Assembly: GCA_039000515.1 (NCBI GenBank)
Contig: JBCFYV010000494.1
Span: 1 to 64,000, forward strand
DNA from: Timema cristinae
Taxonomy: Eukaryota > Arthropoda > Insecta > Phasmatodea > Timematidae
Direction: 5' to 3'
Length of the DNA: 64,000 bases
Of the stretch, positions 47,775 through 60,700 are shown one piece after another (positions within the stretch are counted from its first letter, which is position 1; each line of letters begins with the position of its first letter). The notes below the pieces were generated by a model. It searched no databases. It was not told the origin of the DNA and saw only the letters and a list, made by a program, of their open reading frames with translations. A program made the position numbers and the translations under genes.

Positions 47775-48118
47775 TCCGGGGCCTTGTTACCAGTGGTTTA
47801 TAATACTCCATTGTTTGATGTCCCGAAGCCTTGTTACCAATGATTCATAATATTCTATTGTTTTATATTCCAGGCCCTTGCTATTATTGGTTCATAATAT
47901 TCCATTATTTGATGTCCCGGGGCCTTGTTACCACTGGTTCATAATATTCTATTGTTTTATATCCCGGGGCCTTGTTACCACTGGTTCATAATCTATTACT
48001 TGATGTCCTGGGACCTTGTTACCTATGGTTCATAATATTCTATTGTTTTATATCCCGGGGCCTTGTTACCACTGGTTCATAATCTACTATTTCTTGATGT
48101 CGCGGGGCCTGGCTACCC
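47775..48118. repeat. 47-bp tandem repeat with alternating unit types
   Basis: About seven units of CCCGGGGCCTTGTTACCACT, GGTTCATAATATTCTATTGT plus TTTATAT. Units alternate between endings TTGATGT and TTTATAT, hinting at a 94-bp higher-order unit. Several units carry the palindrome CCCGGGG. Confidence 0.9.
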
Positions 48119-48869
48119 AAGTAAATAATGACTTGTACCAACTGGTTGAACACATGCATATACGGACAAAATGATTGACAGACACCTGGTTAACACAAAA
48201 AGACCAACTTAGAAAATTGATACCTTACTAATGATGATTTTAATCCACAAAATTAGTGTATAACCTAACGGGTAGTAAGACGCGGTGCTAAAAAAAATTG
48301 GTTATTTTTTTCCTTAGCTTTTCACTCCCCGTTTGAGCTATACGCAGAACAAGGAATGCGAATGACGCATTGGACCTTGTGACCACAAATGTGTGTATTT
48401 ATTAGAGCTATAAATTTTGTTAAAAAATAATATTTCATAGACTACTTGTTATTTTCCGTTTACGATTTTGTTGTCGAACACGTTGTTTGCAAATGTATTG
48501 ACTTGTTGGTCAATTGTTTCATTGAATCCATCTCGACTTTTGTATGCCAATAGGTCCTCTCATGTCAAACAGTTGTGTATGTTATCAAATGGTCCTAAAC
48601 GTGTCGATCACATGACACACTCAAGCTTTGAAATATTTATATTTATTTGGTCAATTAGTATGCTATCGATCACTTTACCTTCTTATGCGTAAGCTTGTCG
48701 ACCAGTTGGTCCTAATCTTGTAGGTCTTTGACCTACGTGGCATTCCAACATTTTTACAGCTTTTCAGTCGGTTTGTAAGGTGCCCATCATGAGCTCTGTT
48801 AACTATTATAATAATAACAACGAAAAGAATTACTTTTAAATAACTCTAAAACCTGCTCCGGTGCTATTA
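48119..48869. other. No gene; SINE 3' scrap at 48253-48290
   Basis: AGTGTATAACCTAACGGGTA and GACGCGGTGCTAAAA (48253-48296, plus strand) is a lone SINE 3' domain with A tail. The rest is unrecognised. Confidence 0.6.
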
Positions 48870-49103
48870 TGACATCTAATGCGTCATTCTCGTCGTAGAC
48901 TAGAGCGTTAAAGACATCGAGTTCGGGTTTGATCTCCGTTGGGTATACAGAGGGTAGTTTTATTATAAATTGTTTCCCACACTCTCTCTTTAGGCAAATG
49001 CGAGTGCACTTCCTCTAAATTCAGCTTTCTTAATCCCTAACTAATTAGCGTAATTAGTACATGTGAGTATACCGCGAACGGTTAGTACGACTCGGTGCTA
49101 AAA
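48870..49103 (+). mobile_element. SINE, family B/C type, degenerate
   Basis: Plus strand: a head-like part (GACTAGAGCG, GGGTTTGATCTCC), body with CCCACACTCTCTCTTTAGGC, and 3' domain with TACCGCGAACGGTTAGTACG, ACTCGGTGCTAAAAG. Confidence 0.65.
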
Positions 49104-49549
49104 GAATAATAAAATAACCTTAAAGCTTTCACCACTCAAATTATTTAATTAAATTGCCTAGTAATACATTTTTTTCTATGCACACATTTTGTAAATATAG
49201 GCCTAATAGTATTCAGTACAATAAATACTTTTCAACATGTGTATTAAGTTAATTATTTTAAATTATTAATATTCTTTTAATCTTAGTAGCCGGGATTCAA
49301 ACTCAAGACAACAACTCCCGGGTGAGGCATGCAGTGACCATTCATGTTCTAAATTAGCTAAAAAAAGAGGTAGTGTTATGACAACACTGTTGTGAACAAA
49401 GAGCTGGCAATCCCAGCTTACTTTCCCACTCCAACTTCCCATCCCCCTCTTCACAACACAACACCCCCCTTCAACCATGTTAAAAATTCCATGTCAAAAT
49501 GTTATAGCTTATTCATTCTAGGAGAAGCTTGTTGGACGAATCACCTTAA
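49104..49549. other. No gene seen
   Basis: AT-rich left half, C-rich right half. A SINE B-box-like scrap (GCCGGGATTCAAACTC) lies at about 49289. Nothing else recognised. Confidence 0.4.
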
Positions 49550-50110
49550 TTAGTTTCTGTGTTGAAAATCTTCCTAGTTTAAAGAAAAATTGCATTTTTA
49601 AGGGTTATCGACCATCATGTTTAATCAATCTTCTTCATTTGGAAATAATTTGGGTATGGCATGGAAACCAATTTGAAGGCTTTCCTTTGGGCTTAAAAAT
49701 TATATATCACATGACCACATAAAGTTTTTTAAAAGTTCAGGGTCACCATGATACAATTTAATTTCAATTTTTCGAAAAATAATATCTTAAAATATTGAAG
49801 AAAATACACTTGTTCACAAATTTCTTAATGGTATGCATGCCTAAATTCATTTTGGGATCTCGATGGGATCACATTCAAATTTATTTTAAATAAAATTGTG
49901 GTAACCAAAAAACACCTTGACAAGGCTTCTCATCACAAAATCACCAGAATGAATTTGTGCCCAATGGCCTAGATTTTAGTTACAAATAAAAATTTTGTAT
50001 AAAAACCCACAAGAATTTATAATTTTTTTCTTTTACATGGTATTTAACATGCTAAGATTTAATACATGTTTGTACATATATATATTATATATATATATAT
50101 AATATATAAA
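49550..50110 (+). repeat. Dispersed repeat 4, copy B, ending in an (AT)n tract
   Basis: Direct partner of 42600-43140. Ends at ACATGGTATTTAACATGCTA followed by TATATA runs (50077-50108). Confidence 0.8.
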
Positions 50111-50229
50111 TCACCCATCCATCTACAACAAGATAGAGTTTAAAAACATTATATATACTAAAACAGTAAGTAACACGTTATATTCCTGTGTACTATTAAA
50201 TTTGAATACCAATAATTTCAAAGCATTAA

Positions 50230-51190
50230 TTGCAAATTCTATTCACCCGTTGGGCAGGGTGGTATTGGTTCCACTTTGATTAACATTTGTTTGACAGAAA
50301 CAGGAAGATTTTCTGGTCTTGGTGGGAACAATAGATGGTACAGGTCTGTCGGGAGTGAGCAATGCTAGTATTGCTCCTTCGAACAGTTTTTTGATACAGG
50401 CAAAAAACAATGTAGTTTTTGTGTGCCAGGAATAGGTTTTGTCTCAAGGAAACGTTTCTTAAGTAATTTAAACTCATTACAATGTTCTTAATTTGTTAAT
50501 TTAAAAGTAATGTATTGATGCTGGTTTTGATTGGCTCCAATAAGATCTTTAAAGTAGTGTCATGATTTGATCCTCATATGTTTCTTAAATGTCTCTAAGC
50601 CCCAGTTGACAACAGATACCCATTATTTATATGCAATATGCTAAATCAATTGTTCTTCCATTTTTTCACTTCTCATTTATTTATTCTGTTTCAGGGCAAG
50701 AATTATACTCATTGAGGTAACATTTTGGCACAACTCACATAATTTTAGCTAGACGTGATTTGTCGTCATCTAATACTATGTTTTTTAAAGTGCTCCACTA
50801 GTTTTTTAATGTTACAGTTTGATGTATTGTACAGATACAAACAGAATGTGTACTACTTCCTCCAACTGTACTATAATTTTTAGGTCGAAGATCTGCACAT
50901 TTTGAAACCCTATAATTTCTGCGAGATATTTATTTTTATAAAATATATATATATTTTGTTTATATTTCATAATATTAATCTTTTTTTTTGGAAAGGTTCA
51001 CGATATTAATCACCCTTTTTTAAAGACATGATATCTTTATTGCCTTCCATAAGATGACTTATTTCATCACTATTGGAAAAATATTCTACTTTTAGAGAGA
51101 TTTAATTTTCTTGAACGACCAGATCTTTGGTAACAATGTCGAAATTTAATCCCATCACTTGTACTTTCTACTAAATGAGTTTTTCTTTTA
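50230..51190 (-). pseudogene. Fossil of the same uncharacterised invertebrate family as 40438
   Basis: Minus-strand pieces read SADLRPKNYSTVGGSSTHSV, CICTIHQTV (about 50890-50825), then WVSVVNWGLETF, and KPIPGTQKLHCFLPVSKNCS near the 3' side. The RPK...GTHSVCxCxxHQN block is one I recall from the high-copy arthropod family whose later part contains FFPxN...FHQDI. Many stops and frameshifts. Homology is from memory; the downstream pieces are weak. Cellular role unknown; its copy number pattern suggests it belongs to a mobile element. Confidence 0.45.
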
Positions 51191-51199
51191 GTCGAAATA

Positions 51200-52150
51200 A
51201 ATAAAGGTCAAGTCAGAATAGTTCAGAGTAGTGAATCAGAATAAATTAGGAAATATTTGTAATTAATAAGGAACAAGATGAAAAAAATTATGATGTTCAT
51301 TTCCTAATCGGTAAGAAACGAGTTTTCATTTTATAAATAAGAAAGAAGGTGTTGAAAAAAACCATTAAGATTAAAAAGGAACGGATTAAAGTGAAATGGA
51401 ATAAATGATAAAAATAAGGAGTTATTAGTTGGCATAAATAAAGAAAAAACATGTCAGAATACATAAAATATATGTCTGAATAAATAAGGCGAATGTAAGG
51501 TCATACAAAGTGTAACGAGTAGGAATAAATAAGGAATGAGAAACAATAAGTAATAAAATACTTTACATAAATCCAGAACATATTGGAATCTATGATAAAA
51601 TTAATCTGAATAAAAATGAACGATAGGATTAAATAAGGGATGCTTGGTAATATAAAATAAAAATGTCTTAAAAATGATTATGAAATGTGTAAGAATAAAT
51701 TAGCAATAAATCAGAATAAATAATAATTAAAAGGTTGGCTAGAGAAAGGAACAGTTACAAATGGCTAAGGATCGAGTTGATATAAGTTATTAACGAATTT
51801 AAATAAATTGGGAAAGAGTCAAAACAAGCTAGGAACAAGTCAAAATAAATTAGGAACGAGTCAAAACAAGCTAGGAACAAGTCAAAATAAATTAGGAACG
51901 AGTCACAACAAGCTAGGAACAAGTCAAAATAAATTAGGTACGAGTCAAATCAAACTAGCAACAAGTCGAAATAAATTAGAAAAGAGTCACAATAGATATG
52001 TAAGAACTTGTCGGAAAAATTATGGAAGAATTTTTCAAAATAATTAAGGAAATGTTCAGAATAAACAATGATTATGTTGGAATAAAGTATGAATGTGTCA
52101 TAATATATATGTAACTATTTGTAGTAAATAAAGAAGAAGATTAAATTAAC
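51200..52150. repeat. ~21-bp A-rich satellite, array 2
   Basis: Loose GGAATAAATAAGGAACGAGT-like units throughout, as in array 1. At 51808-51990 they become regular, alternating AAGCTAGGAACAAGTCAAAA and TAAATTAGGAACGAGTCAAA in a 42-bp dimer that stays open as NKLGTSQ repeats. Confidence 0.8.
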
Positions 52151-52186
52151 TAGGAAAAGTCGGTATGAAGTAGTATTTAGTTAAAA

Positions 52187-53160
52187 TTGAATGAAAACCA
52201 GATGGAAGGAAAGACAAACCAGGATCACACAGGTGAACAGGTGGTTCGAGTCCCCGACACTTTCAGTGAGATAGAGAGTGAGCCAACGGAGCAGGGACTG
52301 GTTACTCAAAGCAAGACCACACCAGGACAGACTACCAACTTAACAGCCACAACACAGAATTTGACGGAACCTACTGCCAATATACTAGCTGAGATACTTT
52401 CTTCGTTACAACAATTAACAACCAGCCAACAACAGCTTGCTGCTAATCAACAACAGACAGGAGACGACATACGCACCTACATTTGTGACTTGACTAACTC
52501 TTTAAGGGTTGAATTTACCACTGAGTTGGAGAAGATGAGGGAAGACTTCAAGGGTAGAATGGAATCCTCACACAGGACACTCACCCAGGGTTTATCACAG
52601 GTCAAGCAGGAAATGGAGAAATCCGCCCCAAGGGTTCGCAAACAGGGATAGGCAGGTTTAGTATCCCCTCCGACCAGGTGATAATTGTAGAAGGGAGCGA
52701 GGTTATAGGGAAACCTCAAGTAGGTCAAGAAATGGGCAGGGTCTCCAGAGTCATCCTGATAGATGCCCCCTTAACAATAGGCCACCTTATGTGAGAGTTG
52801 GGAAGAGGGGACCCCATAGTAATCGGATCAACCCTATAGGAGAGGGGAGGGGCAAGGTTCTGATGGCAGGTTTTCAAGGGAAACCCCACGTTATAACCTC
52901 AGCAACCCCAACAACTCATCCTATCCCAGAGGAAACCCTAATAGAGGAAATGGTCATACACCCCGAGGGGACCAAAACCCTCACATTTTGACATTAACGC
53001 CATTGTGAAGCAGGGCAGAGATTAGTTGCATCTCCGAGGAGGCGGCGGAGTTGTTGAAGGCGATGGGAAGGCCCGATCCCATTTTTCCCGTCCTGATGAT
53101 GAAGATTTTGGGGGTTACAAGCAGGAAGATCCCGCCTATACGCCTTCAAATGTTGATTTC
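52187..53160 (+). pseudogene. Gag-like or ORF1-like retroelement fragment
   Basis: From ATG 52187 an open frame of 154 codons is rich in Gln, Thr and Glu (TEPTANILAEILSSLQQLTT, then ELEKMREDFKGRMESSHRTL), with heptad-like spacing suggesting a coiled coil. It stops at 52651. Downstream frames become Gly/Arg/Asn/Pro-rich (NNRPPYVRVGKRGPHSNRIN, then TPRGDQNPH), as in the basic nucleic-acid-binding tails of gag or ORF1 proteins. GC content is above its surroundings. No protease, reverse transcriptase, CCHC knuckle or LTR is seen, and a SINE-led repeat replaces the right side at 53162. I do not recognise the exact family. Confidence 0.4.
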
Positions 53161-53187
53161 CATAATAATAATATAAATAATATTTTT

Positions 53188-53430
53188 AGCACTGCGTCTT
53201 ACAAACAGTTCGGGTTATACGCGTTAAGTACTAATTACGCAAAAGGATTAAGAATTGGGAAGGTTTAATTAGAGGAAGTGAACCCGCATTCGCGTGCAGC
53301 GAGAGTGGAAAACCATTTAGGAAAAACCACCCCCAGTTCACCTGACCGAGATTCGAACCTAGATCTCCCCGTCCACAGCAGTCGAGATCAACACGACAAG
53401 CGCGTTAGCCAACTACGCCACCGAGGCGGG
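53188..53430 (-). mobile_element. tRNA-derived SINE, family B
   Basis: Same SINE as 15005-15247, from CACTGCGTCTTACAAACAGT to GCCACCGAGGCGGG. Part of duplication 2. Confidence 0.88.
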
Positions 53431-53824
53431 TATTATTAAGAAAATTGGATCTACAAACAATTTAAATTCAAAAAAATATAAAGTGGGCGTTGTAAAATAG
53501 GAAACAATGAATAGAAAATTTGAATAGCCCTATCCTATTTCCAGTATATCACAGCGTGCTTGTTATTTAAAAATCACTATAGTTTCTTGTCGAATCAAAT
53601 GGAGATACGACATTAAACGCCGGTAATGTGGCCAAAGCCGGTCCCAAGCCCGGTCGAAAAACACAGAGGGGCGGTAGCACTATAATTATAGCCTTAGGAA
53701 ATTCCTCGGAATTCACCTGAAAAACTGAAGACGCTGAAATGGACTGATGGATAACTACAAATTTTGGCAAGGTTGGATCGGTCATGTTCTCATACAAAGG
53801 TAAGATTTTATTCGCATATTATTT

Positions 53825-53966
53825 ATTCCGTACTATACGTACTAATGCTATTTAGGAAATATCGCCCTCAGTATACCCTGACGTGATTCAAACCCCGATC
53901 TTCCAGCCATCAGCAGTCTAGTCTATTGGGAGAGTGACGCCTTATGCTATGTGAACACTGAAGCAG
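53825..53966 (-). mobile_element. SINE family C, 5' part only
   Basis: Duplicate of the scrap at 15640-15782; B-box region GATTCAAACCCCG, head ending AACACTGAAGCAGG on the plus strand. Confidence 0.6.
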
Positions 53967-54367
53967 GTACAGTATATTGTATATACGTTTGCTTATTTCC
54001 ATGATAACATATTTAATTAAATTATACGATTAAAACACCATAGTAACAATAACAATGGTAACTGTAAGGTAAAAATATATAAATGGTAATCTATCCCTGC
54101 TGTTTCTTTACATTTTCTGCTTTCGTTCCTTTCCCTACCACACCCCAAGAATGCGCACGAAAGATTAATGGGCTGTAAGAACTTACGATTATGAAACAAG
54201 AAACAATAATCTCGTGAAGCCTGTATAATCCACCATTTGCTTCCCCACTGAAGGTAATTAGGTTTATCTTGTCAGTCGTCAAAAAGCAACGATCGTAAAC
54301 TTAGTGGTTTCTTGATAACTCTGAGCTATTTTGGTGTTTGTGTAGATCAGGAAATTAGTACAAAGCA

Positions 54368-54955
54368 TAGTTCAATATAAAACCACTTTACAAATATACA
54401 AGCCCCAAACAACAATTCAGGTTTAGAGTTAATGTTTTAGAAATAAGAATAAAATATTCGATATATTAAAATATGCAGTTAATGCCCTTGTTGTTTACAT
54501 TTTGCCAAGACTAAAATATATTTAAAATTCGTTATTAGCTTATATAATGTTTTCAGAAACAATATTATATTTAAAATCTATGGCTAGAATTAAAAAAAGT
54601 TTCAAACTTAATTACATTTGTTTAAATGACAAACTGTGTGTAGTAATTTTTGATTAAATTATCATTTAGGTTATGTGTTTGTGAGAAGTATTACTATTTT
54701 AGATTAAAAATACTTATAAGTGTTGTAATTAGTTATGCTCGTCAAGCATTTTATAAACGTATTTATTTCGTTTAACTAATAATACAAAGATATATCCATA
54801 CAAATTAGCAAACGATGTTGAAATACCACTTTTTCTTTTGTGTGTAAGAGAAAAAAAGATACCCGAAGGTTACCTACTCTCTCTTACACAATGGTGCTCA
54901 GACGACCGATCGAAAATTTTATCCGTAGAAGTCCATCCAGTTATATTATAGTGAT
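54368..54955. other. No gene seen
   Basis: AT-rich, no recognised feature. Confidence 0.5.
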
Positions 54956-54969
54956 CAATGGGTCAAAGT

Positions 54970-55274
54970 ATTATTATTAATATTATATTATTATTATTAT
55001 TATTATATTAGCACCGCGTCTTACTACCCATTCGGGTTATACGCACTTACGCTAATGTGTAATGGTAGGGTGATTGTGAGATGAAATGAAGGACCTACAG
55101 TTTAACGTGGAATCCGAACCACGGTGGAGGCCTGGCATTACCCACATTCACAAGATGTCTTGTCAGAGGTGAAGGAAGGGTTTGGTAATCAGATAAATCT
55201 GTGCCGGGACCGAGGATTGAACCCCGGCCGCCAGCATAGAAGTCTGACACCTTACCCCTAGACCGCCAGGTCTC
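54970..55274 (-). mobile_element. SINE family A with perfect 14-bp target duplication
   Basis: CAATGGGTCAAAGT flanks the element at 54956-54969 and 55275-55288 with no mismatch, so its ends are certain. On the minus strand it starts GAGACCTGGCGGTCTAGGGG, has B box GGTTCAATCC, and ends with the 3' domain (GTATAACCCGAATGGGTAGT, AAGACGCGGTGCT) and a ~40-bp (AAT)n tail. The intact target duplication suggests a fairly recent insertion. Confidence 0.96.
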
Positions 55275-55904
55275 CAATGGGTCAAAGTGAATTCCCACGT
55301 ACGCTGAAAGCAGTACAGTAAGTCAGCACCGCTTAGTGGTGCAGCTGTTCACACGCTTGGGGAAAGTTGGGGATCTCTGTTTACCCATGATCTATTGAAA
55401 CGTCAAACCTTTAAATGAAAATATTACGATCAGTGTACGTTGCTGTATTTAAAATAAAATGAGATATTTACTTACTACCCGGGTTTGATTTTTTCATCGA
55501 TAAAACTTGTGGCTTCCAATATACTGTAGTTTTCCATTATCACTTTTTAGATACGCCATTGTGAGAATGTGTTGTGTTTATTAAATAAAAAACACGTGCT
55601 TGAAAGTTTGCGCATGCGCTTATTGGTTCTTCTTGACGGGGTTTTCTGTAGAAGCGCTGGAAAATCTAGACGAGGGACATTTATTTGCACATTAAATGTT
55701 AGAAAGGTAAAGTAATTGGGGAACGATGCTTAAAAAGCTTACTAATAAATATTTCACTTATTTTTGTTATGTTTTTTTAAATTGATAGTTTTTTTGTATC
55801 AATACACTCACTAAGATATAGAGAATCGTTATAAACTAAAATTATATTATTTGCTTTCGAAATTATTTGACATCATATTATTATTATTATTATTATTATT
55901 ATTT

Positions 55905-56153
<249 letters not shown>

Positions 56154-57710
56154 TATCATCATATTAAAAAAAAGTAAGACTATTTGTTTAGTTTTTTTTA
56201 ATGGCACTTGTCACAAAACTATTAAACTATTCATAGAGGACTGAAACTGCTCACATTATGACATACAGACTCTCTTAATATGACTGTACTACAGCTTGGT
56301 GGTAACAATAAATATGTTGCTGCAAGTAATATTACTACAGTAATGTAATTAAATCATATTTTGGGATGATAGACATTATCAATAATTCTCTTGGCGCTTA
56401 AGTCAATTATAATATTTAAAAAATCTGCTTGAAATAGGGAAACAAACCTGGGACCATTATAAGGACGGAAGTATCAAATTAATTTGTTTAGTTCTCATTT
56501 TTTAAATAATAAAATGACATTGAAACTTTATAGACTGTATGCAAGAACGAAACGAGTAAGAGTGCAAGGCGAGTGTTATTATTTGCCTCGATATTGACCC
56601 TTCTGCAAAAATGTAAGCTCTAAGATAGCTAATTAACACCACTCACACTTTCGAGTGTATATTAATATTTTTTAAAACCACTCAAAAATCACACTTTTCA
56701 TTCACTCTTCACGATTTGCTTATTTAATTCTTAAAGACCATCTTATCCCTTTATTGAAGGAAAGACTCTAATTTTCGTATTCTGACAAATTGACCTAAAT
56801 GCTACTTATCAGAATGGATTAAATCAAAAATCCTCTCAGATGTTATGAGTCATATGGTAAGACTGATTGATGCCTTGGTCCCTTCATACATCAATACATG
56901 TTTTAAATAATAATTTATAACTATGGTTATATGATCTAATACTACCAAACAAATAATTACTATGTGATTTATAATACAGTATATCAAATTTAAATGATCT
57001 TAAATCGATGAGCTAATGATTAATTGTAATTTGTACGGTATCATTTGTTGTGAGCTATTTTTTTATTCACTAGTTATCACATTCGGCATGGAATAATTAC
57101 TGTCTATCAGTAAAATGTAAACTTGGAGGTTCAAATTTCTCTTCAAAACTTAAATTGAGCGCGTTACTCCCCGACGACACTAACGCCATTTGCTTCAATG
57201 TCTGACCATTGGAACTAGGGAGTAGCCAGACCCGTATATCTTAGAATCTTGATTTTATTAGCTCCTGGATTTTTTTTTTTTATCTTTCAGATTTTTTTTT
57301 CTCTAGAACCTTTTCTTTTCTGTGAGCTGGGAATATAATATTATAGAAAAAAGTTTATGTACTTATAAAACTATACCAGGGCTGGTCCTTCTGGTCGTAG
57401 TTTCAAACACTCGAGAGCAAACGCGTTTGTACCATTATAAATGTAAATCCTAACGAATGCTTTTTAATGTTATCATACTAAAGTACTTCAAATACAATAA
57501 ATATATTCCAAAAATAAGTTTTCATTTAAATTCTACAAGAAAATATTGAAAATTTAAAATGTTTTTATGATTTGGTGAACCATGGAGGAAGGAGTTTTGG
57601 CGTGATTATAATGGGGTGAATGTACCATGTTAAAATGCAATCCCTAATATAGGAAATTAAGTGTAACAACAAATATTAATAATATATAGAGAAATAGGGA
57701 TATTAAAATA

Positions 57711-60700
57711 AGGTAACTTGAGGAGAGATGGCGCGGTAGGACAGATGGCACACCCCTCGGAATCAAGGTCAATGAGTCCCACAGGGCGCAGTTGCTCAGT
57801 TGTAAACGTGCAGTGGAGCTCATTGTGTGTGTAGAAAGTTTATTCCGTTGTTGGTGTTAACGTGTCTCGCTTTATTCATATTTCTGTGCATCATATGATA
57901 TTGGTAAGTAGCTGAACTTTCAATATGCATTATGTATTTTTCAGTTAGTATATTTCTCTGTGAAATTATGAGCAACCCATAGTTTATGAGTGATGTAGGG
58001 TGGATGGGCATGTGATGTACTGTTGTCCGGCGCATACACCATATTCTATCGAATAATGGTGGGGTGTGCCATCTCTCCTACCCATTTGGGAGAGATGGCG
58101 CATTGGTTGGTTAGGAGAGATGGCACACCCAATATGCATAATGTCGTAACTGAGCAGGTATAGGCCTACAAGGATCCCTAAAATGGGGCCAGTGAAAAAT
58201 ATAAATATTATGACGGTTTTGTAATAACCTAAGGATTTTCTGCTTATGTTCAGAACTGACCAATATGCCTAACATCTATAAGAGGAAAACCACCCGCGCT
58301 TCCTGGTCAGAAGAGGACCTGGGAAGAGCTGCTGAGGCTGTGTCAATAGAAAAACTCTCTTTGAGGCAGGCAAGTAAACAGTTCAATATACCACTGACAA
58401 CTTTAAGAAACAGAATAAAAAACAAACTTTTACTAAGCAAAATCTTGGGCCATCTTCACAGCTTGGAATTGATGCAGAAAAGAAGCTATTAGCCACATAA
58501 AAAAGCTTCAGGGGGTTGGTTTTGAACCTACTAGAAAAGATGTGCGTACACTGGCTTATGATTTGGCAGAATCTTTAAAAATACAACACACTTTCAACAA
58601 AGACAGTAGGATGGCAGGTGACGTTTGGTTGGCTTCTTTTATGCGCTGCAACCCCGAGCTTTCTGTGAGAAAAGCTGAAGGTATCAGTAGAGCAAGGACA
58701 GAAGGTATGAACAGAGAAGAAGTTAAACATTACTTTGATCTTTTGACGACAATTATGGTTGAACACAATCTAATGGATAAACCGGGAAACATTTGGAATG
58801 CAGATGAAATTGGGACCCAGCTAAATAATGACCCTGGCCAGGTTATTGCCGCAAGAGGCAGCAAGGATGTTCATGTGGTAACATCAGCGAGAAAGGGGAA
58901 ACAATTACGGTGTTGGCTTGCTGCAGTGCAGAGGGGCAATTTTTGCCCCCCTACTGTGTGTTTAAAGGCACCTATCAAAAGCCTCAGTATGGAAAGGGTG
59001 CACCACCTGGCACCCAGATAAAAATGAGGAAATAAAATGACTACATTGATACGAATTTATTCATGGACTGGCTCACAGGTCATTTTATTCCTCGTAAGCC
59101 AAGAGGGAAAAATTTGTTAATTTTAGATGGTCATTCCGCCCACATGAACTCTGCACAGTTACTTCAAATTGCACAGGACAGTGAAATTGTAATTTGGTGT
59201 CTTCCTAGCCACACAACGCACTACCTGCAGCCTTTGGACCGAGTAGTCTTCAAACCTTTTAAAATGTATTTCAAAGATGCTTGTGCAAAAATGATGAGAC
59301 TAAGAAACAAGGCTACAAGAGATGATTATGGCGAGTTGTTAAATCTGGCTTGGGGTCGCTGTGCCACCTCTCAAATGGGAATCACTGCCTTCCGAGCAAC
59401 AGGAATATATCCTTTGGACATGAACGCTATCCTAGAACATGCTTATCTGCTATCCTGCGACAAAACCCCTAATAATACTGACACCTTTGTGCCCCTGTTA
59501 CTGTCACGCCGGCTTTACCAAAACCAGGTAATACTCCTGCAGGAGCTTTTGCTTCATCCAGTAACTCACTCCCCTCAAACCAACTACTACTTGCACCAAC
59601 TACCGCTGAAGTTGCATCTACATCCAGTAGCACACTCCCTTAAACCAGCATCTTCAAGCCTCGACTAGCACTGCAGTTGCTTCTACATCCAGTAGCACAC
59701 TCCCCTTAAACCAGCATCTTCAAGCCTCAACTAACACTGCAGTTGCTTCTACATCCAGTAGCACACTCCCCTTAAACCAACATCTTCAAGCTCCAACTAC
59801 CACTGAAGTTTCACCTACTGGATCAATACCATTGACCCCAAATAAAGTTCTGATGAAAATATCACCAATTCCTAAATCTCTAAAACCTTCAACTTCCAAG
59901 AGAAAACAGTTTGCTGCAAATGTACCTGACCCCAGTTACATCGAGGATAGAAGGAAGAAGAATGCAGCAACAGCTGAAAGGAAAGAAAAATTAACTAATA
60001 ATAAGAAAAAATAAATTCTAACAGAATTAAAAAAAATAATTAAAAATGAAAAAATTGAAGAGAGAATTGAACCTAAAAAGCTTAGTGTGTGTAGGCTTAA
60101 AGGCACTGAACAATTAAAATGTAGGTCCTCTAGGCCTAAACCATGGCAGGGAGCTAAAAAGCGTATAAAATATGACTCATCCTCCTCATCTGAAGACCAC
60201 GATGAACCTGTGCTATTATCAGAGGATGAGAATAGTGAAGACTACAACGAAGATGAGTGTGTTGAATGTTTCGAGCTCTACTCCAAGACCAAATCTCAAT
60301 CAGACTGGATTAGGTGCACTAACTATTTGAGATGGCTCCATGAAAGCTGCTCCATCTATAAACAAATGTGTGCTTCGTGTGGTAGATTGAAAAATAAGAG
60401 GCAGGCTAAAAGTGCATCCCTTAAAAATGCTATGCATGGCCCTGGTTAAACAAATTGTGTTTCCTATTCCATAGGTAAGTAGATTTGTAAACTTAGGCTA
60501 GTGCCTAATTATTCTCTTCAGTTTTGATATGAAGTGCTTATATTATTTTTCTGAAAAGTAATTTTAATTATAAAATAAATTTTGACAATTATTCTTCATG
60601 ATATATTATAACTGTACAGTAGATTAAAAACTAACAAATACGGCATCTCTTCTTTGCACAACATTTTTTAAGCATTACATTTCATAGTACCATCTCTCCT

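Larger units (their letters stand above)
53188..54367 (+). repeat. Segmental duplication 2, copy B
   Basis: Partner of 15005-16199 in the same orientation. Left edge is the SINE 3' end with its TAA-rich tail (53162-53187); right edge at GAAATTAGTACAAAGCA. The copies differ by small indels (for example a shortened ATATAT tract near 54078 and loss of a short piece near 54200). Confidence 0.9.

Noticed and set aside
48468..48692. Plus-strand open frame of 74 codons
   Set aside because: No recognisable motif, codon pattern or neighbouring exon signal.
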